The position numbers and the translations under genes are program-made. From positions 6,234 to 37,706 of the forward strand of contig DPJL01000254.1 in assembly GCA_003543035.1 (NCBI GenBank): a stretch of DNA of 31,473 bases, read 5' to 3'. Source of the stretch: Micromonosporaceae bacterium. GTDB taxonomy: Bacteria > Actinomycetota > Actinomycetes > Mycobacteriales > Micromonosporaceae. This document shows, in pieces, positions 1 to 9,553 of the stretch (position 1 is its first letter; each line of letters starts with the position of its first letter). The notes beneath the pieces are model-generated. The model ran no database searches, had not been told where the DNA came from, and saw nothing but the letters and a program-made list of their open reading frames with translations.

Positions 1-780
1 TCCACATCGGACACCGAGAAGGAAGACGAGGACCGCGACTACTGGCGCCAACAACTTGCCGACGCGCCGCCGCTCGAGCTGACCGACGCCCTACCCCGGC
101 CGGCTTCGAAGGGCGCTCCCGCTGCGGAGGTCGCTCACGTCATCGAGCCGGATCTGGTCCAGCGAATCGAAGAGTTGGGCAGATCCTTGCGCTGCACCAG
201 ATTCATGGTGCTGCTGACCGCCCTGCACGTCCTGTTGTCCCGGGCAAGCGGCCAAGATGATTTCTGCATCGGCATCCCGGTCGCCGGGGTCGGCCGCACT
301 CAGCCCGAGCTGGCCCGGCTCGTGGGGCTTTTCAACAACGCTTTGGCGCTTCGCTGCGATCTGTCGGGCGATCCGACTTTCCGAGAGGCTTTGGCTGGTA
401 CCAGGGAAACGGTGCTAGATGCTCTTGATCATCAAGACCTGCCCTGGGGCCAGGTCGTCGCGGCGGTAGAGGCGCCACACGACCCCGGCCGGGCACAGGT
501 GTTCCAGGCGATGTTCCTGCACGACGACGTCGAAGTCGCGAGCCGACTGGATCTGCCAGGGCTACAGGTCGAGGAGTTCCCGTTGGCCATCCCCAAGGTG
601 CTGCACGACATCATGGTCTACGCCCGGCCGGCGCCGCGCGGGCTGAAGACCATGTTCGTCTACGACACCGCCTTGTTCACCGGTGACACAATCTCCAAGC
701 TGGCAAAGGGTTTCGAAGAACTGCTACGGGTTGTCGTGGATGACCCCGACGTCCGGCTCTCTAAGCTTTCAGTCGGGTGA
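1..780 (+). CDS. NRPS condensation domain, C-terminal part (5' end outside window)
   Basis: The frame is open from base 1 to the TGA at 778-780, so the gene begins before the window. The 259 visible residues match the second half of an NRPS condensation domain, which forms the amide bond between two carrier-bound substrates. A DYWRQQLAD segment starts near residue 13, followed by IGIPVAG (C5-like), LVGLFNNALALR and a HQDLPW...RAQVFQAMF segment. The HHxxxDG catalytic motif would lie upstream and cannot be checked. The protein stops just after the C domain, with no adenylation or carrier domain, so it is a free-standing or terminal C domain or the tail of a larger synthetase. Its last 20 bases overlap the end of the minus-strand PKS gene (convergent). 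The TTG at 175 is only an internal codon. Confidence 0.85.
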   Translation, partial: STSDTEKEDEDRDYWRQQLADAPPLELTDALPRPASKGAPAAEVAHVIEPDLVQRIEELGRSLRCTRFMVLLTALHVLLSRASGQDDFCIGIPVAGVGRTQPELARLVGLFNNALALRCDLSGDPTFREALAGTRETVLDALDHQDLPWGQVVAAVEAPHDPGRAQVFQAMFLHDDVEVASRLDLPGLQVEEFPLAIPKVLHDIMVYARPAPRGLKTMFVYDTALFTGDTISKLAKGFEELLRVVVDDPDVRLSKLSVG

Positions 781-3700
781 TCGCTGCCGCCATCCCGGCC
801 AACGTGGGATTGTCGAAGACAAGGCGCATCGACAGCCGAACGGAGAACACTGCCCGAATCTGGGCGATGAGCTGAACCGCGGTAAGCGAGTTGCCGCCGA
901 GGGCGAAGAAGTCATCCTCGGGCCCGACAATGCCCGCTCCCAACAGCTCCGACCAGATCGGAGCCAGTCTCTCCGCAACATCCACATTGGTGGATGGTGC
1001 CGGAACCCGCTCTGGCACTTCGCTTTCGAAGGTCCAGCGTTGTCCGGCTCGCAACGCGATGGTGTCCGGCGCCTCCGCCGGATCCACGCTCAACTCGGCA
1101 ACTATCTGCCGCAGATCCGTTTCCCCGTCGATGTGGCGGATCTTAAGGCCCGGCAGCTCCCGTGCTGACCGGATGACCCCGGCCAGCATGGCGCGCTCCG
1201 GCCTCAGCTCGTCGGAGTCGAGCACCCGATAGGTCCCGGCGGTGACCACGTCGAGGTGTGAGCCGGTGCTCTTCAGCGCCTGCACCAGTTGCACCAGGCT
1301 CAGCAGACCCGCCTCCGGGTCCTCCAAACACTTGGCGTGGACCCATCGGCGCGACTCCCCAAGCTCGAAGCCCGCTCCGTGAAGGTGTTGGGTGAGCCAT
1401 TGCCCGGCCTCGACTTTGACGATCGGGAGCGGGCGCTGGGGAACCGGCGCGGAGTCGAGCCGTCGCCAGGCCTGCGGATCCGTGGCAGTGGGACGAGGAG
1501 GATCAGGGTCGATCCAATGCCTGGTGCGCTCGTAGGGATAGCCGGGCAACGGCACCCGCCGTCCGGTGCCGCCCGTATCGACCTTCAGCCCGTGCACCCA
1601 TAGCCTGCCCGCTGTGGCGTAACAAGTGGCGAGATCGCCGCTGTGCAAGGGTTGCGGACCGTCCTTGGGCACCTGCATCTGCGCGAGACCGGCCAATTGA
1701 CGACCTGAGCCGCACTCGAGGAAGAGTGTTCGCCCGCCTGCCAACGCATAGGCCACGCCCGCCCCGAATAGGACCGGCTCACGCAGATGGGAGGCCCAGT
1801 ACGCCGGGTCGGTTGCCTGCGCGTCGGTGATGGGCAGCCCGGTCTGGCTGGAGATAAAGGAAAGTCGAGGTGCGGCCGGACGGGCTGCGGCAACAGCCTC
1901 CGCGAACTCTGCCAGCATCGAATCCGTGATGTGGTCGCGAAGTGGATACGTTGTGCGCAGGCGACGGGCCGTGATTCCCTTTCCGGCCAGCGCTTCCGCC
2001 ATTTGCTCGAGCTGGTCGGCTGCGCCCGAGACGATACACGTTCCCGGCCCGTCGATCGCGACAACCGAAGCACCCTCCACCCCTGCGGCGGAAATAGGCA
2101 CCGTCAATGCCGAGCCTTGCGGAGTCGACTGAATCATTCGCTCATGCAAGGCAACCAGGCGTTGAGCATCCGAGAGGTCGAAGACTCCGGCGAGCGCGGC
2201 GGCAACGTATTCGCCTGTCCCGTGGCCGATCATCGAAGAGGGGCTCACCTGCCAGGCCTGCCATTGCCGAGCGCTCTCATAGGCGGCCGTGAACGATTGC
2301 GGCGTTCCAGGAAACAGCATCACGACACGAGGCGGTGTACTGGCTGTCCCCTCAATGCGCCGCTTCGGTTGCCGAAGTGCCCCAATCGCGTCGGCCACAT
2401 CGACTGCGGCAATGGCCATCCGATGTGGATAGTCGACTCGCCCGACTCGCAGCGTGTGAGCTACATCGGCGAGGTCCACATCGCCCGCTGCCTCGAGGTG
2501 ACCGGCGAGCCGCGCTGTGGCAGCGTCTCGTGCGGCGGCAGAGCGGGCCGAAACAGCAATAAGGCTCAGCTGTGACGAAGCCGTGGGTTCAGTCTTGGCT
2601 GGTGCTTCCTCGAGGATCACATGGGCATTGGTGCCGCCGATGCCGAATGAGCTGACCGCCGCCCGGCGCAACCCTTTCCACACCGAGGGCGTGGTGTTGA
2701 CGTAGAAGGGGCTCGCTTCGAAAACGATGGCCGGGTTGGGCTTGGTGAAGCCGAGGCTCGCCGGGATGAGCCCAGTCTGTAGTGACAGCACGGTTTTGAT
2801 GAGGCCCACGACGCCTGCGCCCTGGCTGAGATGGCCGAGGTTCGACTTCACCGAGCCGAGGGCACACCATTGCCGATCGGCTGAGCCACGGCCGTAGACC
2901 GAGGTCAGCGCCTCCACCTCGATCGGGTCACCGAGCGCGCTGCCAGTGGCAGAGGCCTCCACGTAGCCGATCGAGCGGGCCTCCACGCCAGCGGTGGCAA
3001 GGGCATTGGCGATTACGGCCGCCTCTCCTGCCACCCCGGATGCGGTGAAGCCGACCTTGCTCGAGCCGTCGTTGTTGATCGCGTTGCCAAGCACCACCGC
3101 GCGGATATGGTCGCCATCGGCGATCGCGTCAGAAAGGCGCTTGAGCAACACCACTCCCCCGCCGCTTCCGGCGACCGTGCCGGTCGCCTGCGCGTCGAAC
3201 GGCCGGCAATATCCGTCCGACGAGTCCGCCGCTCCTTCGCGATGCAGATAACCCCGATCGGCTGGGAGCTCGATGCTCACCCCACCCGCCAGAGCCATGT
3301 CGCACTCCCCTGCGCGCAAGGCCTCGGCGGCAAGATGCACTGCCACAAGCGAAGTGGAGCATGCCGTATATACGCCGACGCTTGGACCGCGCAGGTTCAG
3401 CACGTACGACGCGAGCGTGGTCAGGGTGTCGGCATGGTTGCCGTTGCCCACCGTGGTGTGGTCCGACACCGCTGCCACAGCTTGGTTACCGTAAATGTGA
3501 CGCCAGCGGTAGGTCTCCATGCCACGGCCGCCGTAAACGCCGATGTCGCCGTCGAAGCAGGCTGGATCCCACCCCGCGTTCTCCAGTGCGGCGTGGCACA
3601 GCTCCAGAAAGAGCCGGTGCTGAGGGTCGGCAAGAGCCGCTTCACGTGGTGTCAGACCGAAGAGCCCGGCGTCGAAATTCTCGACGTCATCGAGCAGATA

Positions 3701-3883
3701 GCCGACCGGCACGAAGTCCGGGTCGTCGATCTGCTCCGCGGGGACCCCTGCACGCAACAGGTGATCGCGGCTCAACACGGTGCGGGCCGACATCCCGCCG
3801 ATCAGGTTGCGCCAGAAGGTGTTCAGATCGGGCGCACCCGGTACCCGGCAAGCCATCCCGATAACCGCGATCTGATCATCCAT
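761..3883 (-). CDS. Degenerate type I PKS module: KS (His lost) - AT (inactive) - KR remnant - ACP
   Basis: This is a type I polyketide synthase protein of about 1040 residues. The start chosen is ATG 3883, with GGGGAGGA just upstream and an 8-base overlap with the preceding NRPS gene; a GTG at 3922 is the alternative. KS: residues 4-425, with Cys175 in TACSTSL. The usual EAHGTGT motif reads EASATGS, so the first active-site His is Ser311; the second His (NLGH, His351) is present. AT: residues 520-745. The GHSxG nucleophile motif reads GHGTG (Gly555 for Ser), the FHS motif aligns with LRD, and about 55-60 residues are missing before GHGTG. A KR structural-subdomain-like stretch (815-950) has no catalytic Rossmann half. 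ACP: DDFFALGGNSL with Ser999. The predicted module can carry a chain but should not load an extender, elongate or reduce in the ordinary way. It receives from the A-PCP-C-PCP protein encoded immediately upstream. Confidence 0.9.
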   Translation of the reverse strand: MDDQIAVIGMACRVPGAPDLNTFWRNLIGGMSARTVLSRDHLLRAGVPAEQIDDPDFVPVGYLLDDVENFDAGLFGLTPREAALADPQHRLFLELCHAALENAGWDPACFDGDIGVYGGRGMETYRWRHIYGNQAVAAVSDHTTVGNGNHADTLTTLASYVLNLRGPSVGVYTACSTSLVAVHLAAEALRAGECDMALAGGVSIELPADRGYLHREGAADSSDGYCRPFDAQATGTVAGSGGGVVLLKRLSDAIADGDHIRAVVLGNAINNDGSSKVGFTASGVAGEAAVIANALATAGVEARSIGYVEASATGSALGDPIEVEALTSVYGRGSADRQWCALGSVKSNLGHLSQGAGVVGLIKTVLSLQTGLIPASLGFTKPNPAIVFEASPFYVNTTPSVWKGLRRAAVSSFGIGGTNAHVILEEAPAKTEPTASSQLSLIAVSARSAAARDAATARLAGHLEAAGDVDLADVAHTLRVGRVDYPHRMAIAAVDVADAIGALRQPKRRIEGTASTPPRVVMLFPGTPQSFTAAYESARQWQAWQVSPSSMIGHGTGEYVAAALAGVFDLSDAQRLVALHERMIQSTPQGSALTVPISAAGVEGASVVAIDGPGTCIVSGAADQLEQMAEALAGKGITARRLRTTYPLRDHITDSMLAEFAEAVAAARPAAPRLSFISSQTGLPITDAQATDPAYWASHLREPVLFGAGVAYALAGGRTLFLECGSGRQLAGLAQMQVPKDGPQPLHSGDLATCYATAGRLWVHGLKVDTGGTGRRVPLPGYPYERTRHWIDPDPPRPTATDPQAWRRLDSAPVPQRPLPIVKVEAGQWLTQHLHGAGFELGESRRWVHAKCLEDPEAGLLSLVQLVQALKSTGSHLDVVTAGTYRVLDSDELRPERAMLAGVIRSARELPGLKIRHIDGETDLRQIVAELSVDPAEAPDTIALRAGQRWTFESEVPERVPAPSTNVDVAERLAPIWSELLGAGIVGPEDDFFALGGNSLTAVQLIAQIRAVFSVRLSMRLVFDNPTLAGMAAAITRLKA

Positions 3884-6800
3884 CGTTTCCTCCCCGTCGC
3901 CGGCCCCGGCGTGCGGCGCCACGGCGCATGGCGATCTCTATCGCGTCGGCCGCATCGTCAGCTCCATCAAGATGTGCCCCGAGCGCCCGAATGGTCGGAT
4001 GGCGGAACAGGTCGACGACCCGCAAGTTGCTTCCCATCAGCCGGTTCAGCCGCTGTTGCACCACAACGATTGCCAACGATCCGCCGCCGGAGTCGAAGAA
4101 GTTTTCGGTGACACCGACTTCGGCGAGCCCCAATACCTCGCACCACACCGCGGCGATACTGCGTTCGGTCGCCGTCGCTGGAGGATCGGCAAACGGGGTG
4201 TCCAAACGCGACGGACGCGGTCGTGCTCGTGGAACACCGGCGGGAGCCTCGTTCAAAGGCAAGCCAACGACATCCTCGGCCGCCATTCCTTGCACGATGA
4301 CTTCGCGCAGCGATTCCAGCAGCCCGCTCATCCGCAACTCGTCGAAGAGATCCGTGTTGTAGACGATCTCAAGCCGCATCCTGCCATCGCGCTCGACACC
4401 GTAGAGGGTCAGGTCGAACGCCGATCCCGGTACCTGAACCGGCACCGACTCGCTGACCGTCCCACCCAGGTCCAACTTGGGTGCGGCAAAGTTGAATACG
4501 TTGAACAGCACCTGTACCAACGGGTTTCGAGCCACCTGGCCGCCTAGACCGAAGGCGTGGACGATTCGTTCCAACGGCGCTTCAGGATGCGCAAGCGCGG
4601 CAATCAGCTCGTCCCTCGCGGCTCGCACATGCTCGGCGAAACTCCGATCGGCCGCCATTCGCAAGCGCAGCGGCGCGATCTCGATGAAGAAGCCCACCAT
4701 CTCTTCGAAGTCCTGATGACGGCGATCCACCATCGGGCTGCCAATCACCAGGTCGGTCTGATCGGCAAGGCGCGCGAGCACGACGCCGAAGGCGGCCAGC
4801 AAGACAGCCGAAGGGGTGGCCCCGAGTCGACCGGCGAAACGCTGGAGTTCGGTGGTGGTGTCGGCCTCGAGCCAACTGCCAACATGGCCTCCGGCGAACG
4901 ACTGCTCCACCGGACGCGGCCGATCGTTTGGCAGCTCCAAAACCGTTGGCACACCAGCCAAGTGCGATGTCCACCAGCCGAGGTCTTCGTCCGCTCGTTG
5001 GGCTCGGCGCTCTTCTCTCCACGCCACATAGTCGGCATAGGTGGCGGGCAATGCCGGAAGTGATTTGCCTTCGTATGCGGCCGCTAAGTCGTTGTACAGC
5101 AAGGACTGCGACCATCCGTCGAAGACGGCATGATGTGCGGTTATGGCAAGCACGTGGTCTTCGGGTCCGAGCCGGAAGACTCGGTTGTACCAGAGCGCAT
5201 CGGTGCCAAGCTCAAACTTTCGGCTCACCTCTGCGGAAAGAAGTCCGGCCAGTTCGCGCTCCGAGCTCAGATCGATTACCGGCAACGGCACCACGTTTGG
5301 CTCGTCCAAGACCGCATACGGCACTCCCTCTGTTGAAGGAATGCGCCAGCGCAACACCTGTTGACGTTCGGCCACTGCGGTGAGTGCACTTTGCAGAGCT
5401 GTCAGGTCCAGTGGTCCGCGAAGGCGTTCGGCAAGCGTGATGTTGTAGGCCGCAGCCGCCGCAGGCGAGTAGCGATCGAGGAACCACAGCCGCTGTTGCG
5501 ATGGCGACAGGGCGGGCGGGCGCCCGCGTACAGGCTTTTCCGAACCGAGCGAAGGCGCGCCGGTGACGCGTGAGGCGATCGCACGCAAAGTCCGGCCTTC
5601 CAGCACGTCCTCGATGGCCACGTCACGGCTCAATCGGGAGCGTAGAGACGCGACAAGGCGCATAGCGGTGATTGAGTGACCGCCGGCGTCGAAGAAGTCG
5701 TCATCTCGACCCACATCTGAGCGGCCCAGCAACTCGGCCCAGACGACTGCGATCTCCTGCTCGACCGGGGTTTCCGGTGAGGCCGATGGCTGGGAGACGG
5801 TCGGCACCATGCTGAGCAGGTGATCCAGATCCACCTTGCCCGTACTCAACAACGGCAGCTCGGAAAGGACGAGCACCGTGGTCGGGACCATCGCCGCCGG
5901 AAGACTTGCAGCGCAATGCTCTCGTAGCTTCTCCGGCGAGGCGCCACCGGTCACGAAGGCGACCAGACTCGGCCCGGGTGCCACGGCGACCGCGGCGTGC
6001 TCAACATCGGGGTGACCCCGCAGCACCGCTTCCACTTCACCGATCTCGATGCGCTGCCCACGTATCTTGATCTGCCGGTCGACCCGGCCGATGAACTGCA
6101 AGGTGCCGTCGGGCATCCAGCTCACCAGGTCACCAGTCCGATAGAGCTTCGCATCCGCGAAGCCGTTCGCTGCGCCCGAGAACGGGTCCGGCACGAACTT
6201 CTCCGCGGTGAGTTCCGGATCGCCGAGGTAGCCCTTGGCCAGCCCGCTCCCCCCGGCCCAGAGCTCTCCCGGTTCACCCACTTCGGCGAGCCGCATCTCG
6301 TCGGTCACGACGTACACCCGGTGGTTCGCGGCCGGGCGGCCGATGGGCAAAGGCTTGTCCCAACTTCCGCTCGCCTCGAACCAGGTCACGTACACCGTCA
6401 TCTCGGTGGGCCCGAAGAGGTTGAGGAAACGTCGGCCGTCCGTTGTCCATCGCGCCACCTGTTCCGGGCCGGGCGCTTCACTTCCCGTGAGCACCACCCT
6501 CATCGAGGGCAGTCCGACCGGGTCGAGGATGGGCAACACCGCCGGAGGCAGGAAGGCCACTGTCACCCGATGCTCGGCGCAGAAGCGCTGTAGCCGGGTC
6601 GGATCGGCGCGATCGGCAGATCCCACCAGGGCAACGGTTCCACCGGCCGCGAGCGGGGTCAGGATGTCTATTACCGACGCGTCGAACCCGATGGACGAGA
6701 AGGCGAGCGAACGGCAGTCGTGGCCGAGATCGGCTACCGCGGCAAGGTTCGTGACGAACTCGGTCAGCGAATCCTGTGAGATCATCACGCCCTTGGGGCG

Positions 6801-7268
6801 GCCGGTGGAGCCGGACGTGAACATCACGTAGGCGAGGTCGTCAGCCTTGGCCGGGCATAGCGGCCAAGTGCCTTCTTGCCTCCACCCGGGAACTGGCACG
6901 CCGGTGGAGAAGTGCTTGAGTCCCACAGGATCGCAGACGAAGGTAGTGAGCCCAGCCTCGGATGCCATGTCTTGCAATCGAGCCTTTGGCAGCGATGGGT
7001 CGAGCGGCACATAACCGGCACCGGTCATCAGCACGCCGAGCAGACCGGCGACCATCTCTGGCTGACGATCTGCGCAAACCCCAATCAGGACACCCGGCCC
7101 GGCACCCCGCCTCGTCAGCTCCGCAGCCAACTCGCCTGCCGTCCCGCAGAGTTCTTGGTAGGTAACCGTCTCCTGCCACTGCTGGATCGCGACAGCTTCC
7201 GGGCGCAGCTTCGCGTGCTCGGCGACGAGGTCAGCGAAGCGACGATCGGGAAAAGCAAGAGTAGTCAT
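3876..7268 (-). CDS. NRPS, A-PCP-C-PCP
   Basis: This 1130-residue non-ribosomal peptide synthetase starts at ATG 7268 (ATGA overlap with the upstream stop, GGGGAGGG ribosome site). Adenylation: residues 5-490, with YVMFTSGSTGRPKG (A3), FGPTE (A5), YRTGD (A7) and STGKVD (A10). PCP1: FFDAGGHS, Ser532. Condensation: about 587-1000, with LSPSQQRLWFLD and an intact HHAVFDG motif (712-718). PCP2: FFDSGGGS, Ser1064. My by-eye specificity residues are D-A-I-F-L-G-L-V-Y, which look aliphatic (Leu/Val/Ile-like); this is a weak prediction. No C domain precedes the A domain, so this module either loads its own amino acid or is fed in trans. The C domain joins PCP1's residue to PCP2, or vice versa, with no second A domain here, so PCP2 must be charged by another protein. 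The Arg-rich C-terminal tail before the KS gene could be a docking element. Confidence 0.93.
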   Translation of the reverse strand: MTTLAFPDRRFADLVAEHAKLRPEAVAIQQWQETVTYQELCGTAGELAAELTRRGAGPGVLIGVCADRQPEMVAGLLGVLMTGAGYVPLDPSLPKARLQDMASEAGLTTFVCDPVGLKHFSTGVPVPGWRQEGTWPLCPAKADDLAYVMFTSGSTGRPKGVMISQDSLTEFVTNLAAVADLGHDCRSLAFSSIGFDASVIDILTPLAAGGTVALVGSADRADPTRLQRFCAEHRVTVAFLPPAVLPILDPVGLPSMRVVLTGSEAPGPEQVARWTTDGRRFLNLFGPTEMTVYVTWFEASGSWDKPLPIGRPAANHRVYVVTDEMRLAEVGEPGELWAGGSGLAKGYLGDPELTAEKFVPDPFSGAANGFADAKLYRTGDLVSWMPDGTLQFIGRVDRQIKIRGQRIEIGEVEAVLRGHPDVEHAAVAVAPGPSLVAFVTGGASPEKLREHCAASLPAAMVPTTVLVLSELPLLSTGKVDLDHLLSMVPTVSQPSASPETPVEQEIAVVWAELLGRSDVGRDDDFFDAGGHSITAMRLVASLRSRLSRDVAIEDVLEGRTLRAIASRVTGAPSLGSEKPVRGRPPALSPSQQRLWFLDRYSPAAAAAYNITLAERLRGPLDLTALQSALTAVAERQQVLRWRIPSTEGVPYAVLDEPNVVPLPVIDLSSERELAGLLSAEVSRKFELGTDALWYNRVFRLGPEDHVLAITAHHAVFDGWSQSLLYNDLAAAYEGKSLPALPATYADYVAWREERRAQRADEDLGWWTSHLAGVPTVLELPNDRPRPVEQSFAGGHVGSWLEADTTTELQRFAGRLGATPSAVLLAAFGVVLARLADQTDLVIGSPMVDRRHQDFEEMVGFFIEIAPLRLRMAADRSFAEHVRAARDELIAALAHPEAPLERIVHAFGLGGQVARNPLVQVLFNVFNFAAPKLDLGGTVSESVPVQVPGSAFDLTLYGVERDGRMRLEIVYNTDLFDELRMSGLLESLREVIVQGMAAEDVVGLPLNEAPAGVPRARPRPSRLDTPFADPPATATERSIAAVWCEVLGLAEVGVTENFFDSGGGSLAIVVVQQRLNRLMGSNLRVVDLFRHPTIRALGAHLDGADDAADAIEIAMRRGAARRGRRRGGNDG

Positions 7269-9553
7269 CGCGGCCCTCCCCAGTTGGCTGTCGGCGGGGG
7301 CACAGGATCCCGGACTGCCATCCGAAGCTCGCTGAAGTAGCGGTTGCCGGCCGCATCGGGTACCCACGCCTGATCCGGGGTGGGAAGCATCTCCGAAACC
7401 ACGAGCGGGACTCCGTCGCCGCCCGTCCGCTGCGCAGTGCGAACCATCGCCACGAAGGCGGCAACGTAAGCGGGGCTTGTGAAGTCCACGTAACACGGCT
7501 TGATCTCCGTGCCCACCCGAACGAACACTCGCTCGGGCAGGCCCAGCCGTTCACGCCAGCGGCGTACGGCCAGATAGCCGTCCGCCTCGTCGATTCGCTT
7601 GCCGCTCAGCGAGCAATCTCCGACCGCCGTGCGCCACGTCTCGCGATGAACAACAAGCCGGTCGATGGTGACCCGTGGGGTGTGCGCACCCGCGGCGACA
7701 ATCTTGAAGGCGTCCACCGATCGCGAAGACAGGAACGGGCCGAACAACTCCTGCACCGGCCAGCTTCGCCCATCGGGTGCGCGGCCCACCAGCTCATCGT
7801 CCACTGTGGACAATGTGATTGCGGCCAGCGGCAACACCTGCTCGGGATACGGCGACGGAGCCTCGGTGTAGGCAAGGCGGACATCGTCCGGGCCGTCAAG
7901 GGTGAACGCGATCCGTGCGGTGAACTCGGGAAAGTCCGGCGGATAGAGCAGGATCACGCGATCGCCCAGATCCCTTTGCACCGCTTGCCGCAGCGCATCG
8001 GGGTCGGGATGGAAGCGGGTGAGGTAGCCGCCGTTGCACGTGAGCCACGCCACGTGCAGCTCGCCCAGTACGGCCGTGAAGTCGCCGCGCGCCAAGGCTT
8101 CCGCGCTCTCCGCACACAAGTGAAGGTCCGGGCTGTGCAGCCGTCCCGCGGACCAACCAGGTGCCTCCGCGGGAAACAGGTCTGCCACTGCCCTAGCGAC
8201 GTCGGCGCTGTCCAGGGTGATCCGGCTCTTGCCCTCGTCCAGTCCTAGCACCTGCGACCACCGGAGAATGAAGTCATCCAGCACGTCAGCGACCGGTCCA
8301 GCGCCAAAGATGAGTCCCAGCGCCAAATGGAAGACATCGCCAAGTGGCCCTTCCTCGTGGATCTCGCGCAGCGCAGCCGTGAACGCCTCCGCCATGGCAG
8401 CGGTGAGCCATCGCGCAGCCTGAAGCAAGGGAATGAGCGTTGGCGCCAGCATCGACAGGACCGGCTCGCCAAAGGCGACGTCCAGATCGCGCACCGTCTC
8501 CTCGTAGGCGAGACCACGACCGGCATAGGTGGCGCCCGGACGATGCTGGATCTGCCCGTCAGTGACGGCGACGAACTCCTCCTGCAGAAGGAACATTGCC
8601 TCACGTACAGCATCGGGATCACCCGCAGCCCGAGCCAGCCCGTCGCGTGCCGCACTCAGCCTTTCGAAACCGGCGACTGCTTCCCCACCAAGGGTCGCCA
8701 GGGCCTCCCGCAAGCGATCCTCAGCGGCGATGGTCAGCGGAAGGTCGAGCCCCCACCTCAGAATTCCCTGCTCGGCCAGCTGTTCCAGAGCCAGGAAGGC
8801 ATCGTCCTCGTTGCGCAACCCGCTGCTCGAATCCGCGATAGCAAGAGCGGCCACCTCGGCGGCACTCCGGTTGCCGTCCGCCGCCGTCAGCAGTGCGACC
8901 GCAGCCGGAGTCAGTTGCCGTGAGGGCGCGCCGACCTGTAGCAGATTGCTTCCATCCAGTGCGAGCTGAGGCTGCCGCCGGACGGGCAGTAGACGCCGGT
9001 AGCGCGGATCTGCCGCGAGCCGGTCGGCATATGCGGTAAGGGCCCGCCACTCCAGGTCGACAACTCGCTGGCGGATCAGCTCCGGCCCCGGTTTGACACT
9101 GACCGCCACGCCTTCCCGCGTGAAGGTCGCCCAGCAGACCGGGCCGAAGAACCCGATGGTGTCGTTCTTGCCGCAGTATCGCTGCCAGTACCGAGTGATC
9201 ACTATCTCGCGCTGCCGCTGGCGGGAGTTGCGAGGTGCATTCGGCCCGCTTCGGGCGATGCCATCAAGCGCCTCAACCGAATTCAGGCTCTGCCAGCTGA
9301 CCGCTTCCCGGAAGAGCGGGTCGGCTGCGATCTCTCCCAGCTGAGCGGTCATCAAACCTGTAGCGGCATCGAAGGCCGCCTGGAACTGCGCTCTGTCGAT
9401 GCCGCTACTTAGATACCGGTCGGCGATCTCGGCACAATCGGGCGCGGACAACCGGTCCAACCCTGTCGCGGGGAACCCAGGAGCCCGCAATGCGGCAGAT
9501 TGCCACACCTTCCAGCCGGTCTGTCCAAACGGGACGGTCCCTTCCGCACTCAA
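7265..9553 (-). CDS. LanB-like protein (lantibiotic dehydratase N-terminal domain family)
   Basis: This 762-residue protein resembles the large N-terminal (glutamylation-type) domain of LanB dehydratases. Supporting features are RYWQRYCGKNDTIGFFGPV near 121-139, a long helical middle, EEFVAVTDGQ, a CYVDFTSPAYV segment and a C-terminal RYFSELRM. LanB enzymes use glutamyl-tRNA to activate Ser/Thr of a ribosomal peptide. Stand-alone relatives without an elimination domain include PEARLs, which add amino acids from aminoacyl-tRNA to a peptide end. No elimination domain or precursor peptide was seen in the window, so a tRNA-dependent acyl transfer onto an assembly-line intermediate is an attractive inference but unproven. 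The TTG start at 9553 is supported by AGGAGG 7 bases upstream and a TTGA overlap with the KS stop. The downstream NRPS start overlaps its stop by 4 bases, so it is firmly inside the operon. Confidence 0.8.
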   Translation of the reverse strand: MSAEGTVPFGQTGWKVWQSAALRAPGFPATGLDRLSAPDCAEIADRYLSSGIDRAQFQAAFDAATGLMTAQLGEIAADPLFREAVSWQSLNSVEALDGIARSGPNAPRNSRQRQREIVITRYWQRYCGKNDTIGFFGPVCWATFTREGVAVSVKPGPELIRQRVVDLEWRALTAYADRLAADPRYRRLLPVRRQPQLALDGSNLLQVGAPSRQLTPAAVALLTAADGNRSAAEVAALAIADSSSGLRNEDDAFLALEQLAEQGILRWGLDLPLTIAAEDRLREALATLGGEAVAGFERLSAARDGLARAAGDPDAVREAMFLLQEEFVAVTDGQIQHRPGATYAGRGLAYEETVRDLDVAFGEPVLSMLAPTLIPLLQAARWLTAAMAEAFTAALREIHEEGPLGDVFHLALGLIFGAGPVADVLDDFILRWSQVLGLDEGKSRITLDSADVARAVADLFPAEAPGWSAGRLHSPDLHLCAESAEALARGDFTAVLGELHVAWLTCNGGYLTRFHPDPDALRQAVQRDLGDRVILLYPPDFPEFTARIAFTLDGPDDVRLAYTEAPSPYPEQVLPLAAITLSTVDDELVGRAPDGRSWPVQELFGPFLSSRSVDAFKIVAAGAHTPRVTIDRLVVHRETWRTAVGDCSLSGKRIDEADGYLAVRRWRERLGLPERVFVRVGTEIKPCYVDFTSPAYVAAFVAMVRTAQRTGGDGVPLVVSEMLPTPDQAWVPDAAGNRYFSELRMAVRDPVPPPTANWGGPR

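Noticed and set aside
3107..4111. Long + strand open frame opposite the PKS and NRPS genes
   Set aside because: It lies antisense to well-supported KS and NRPS coding sequence, has no recognisable domain, and is explained by high GC codon use.
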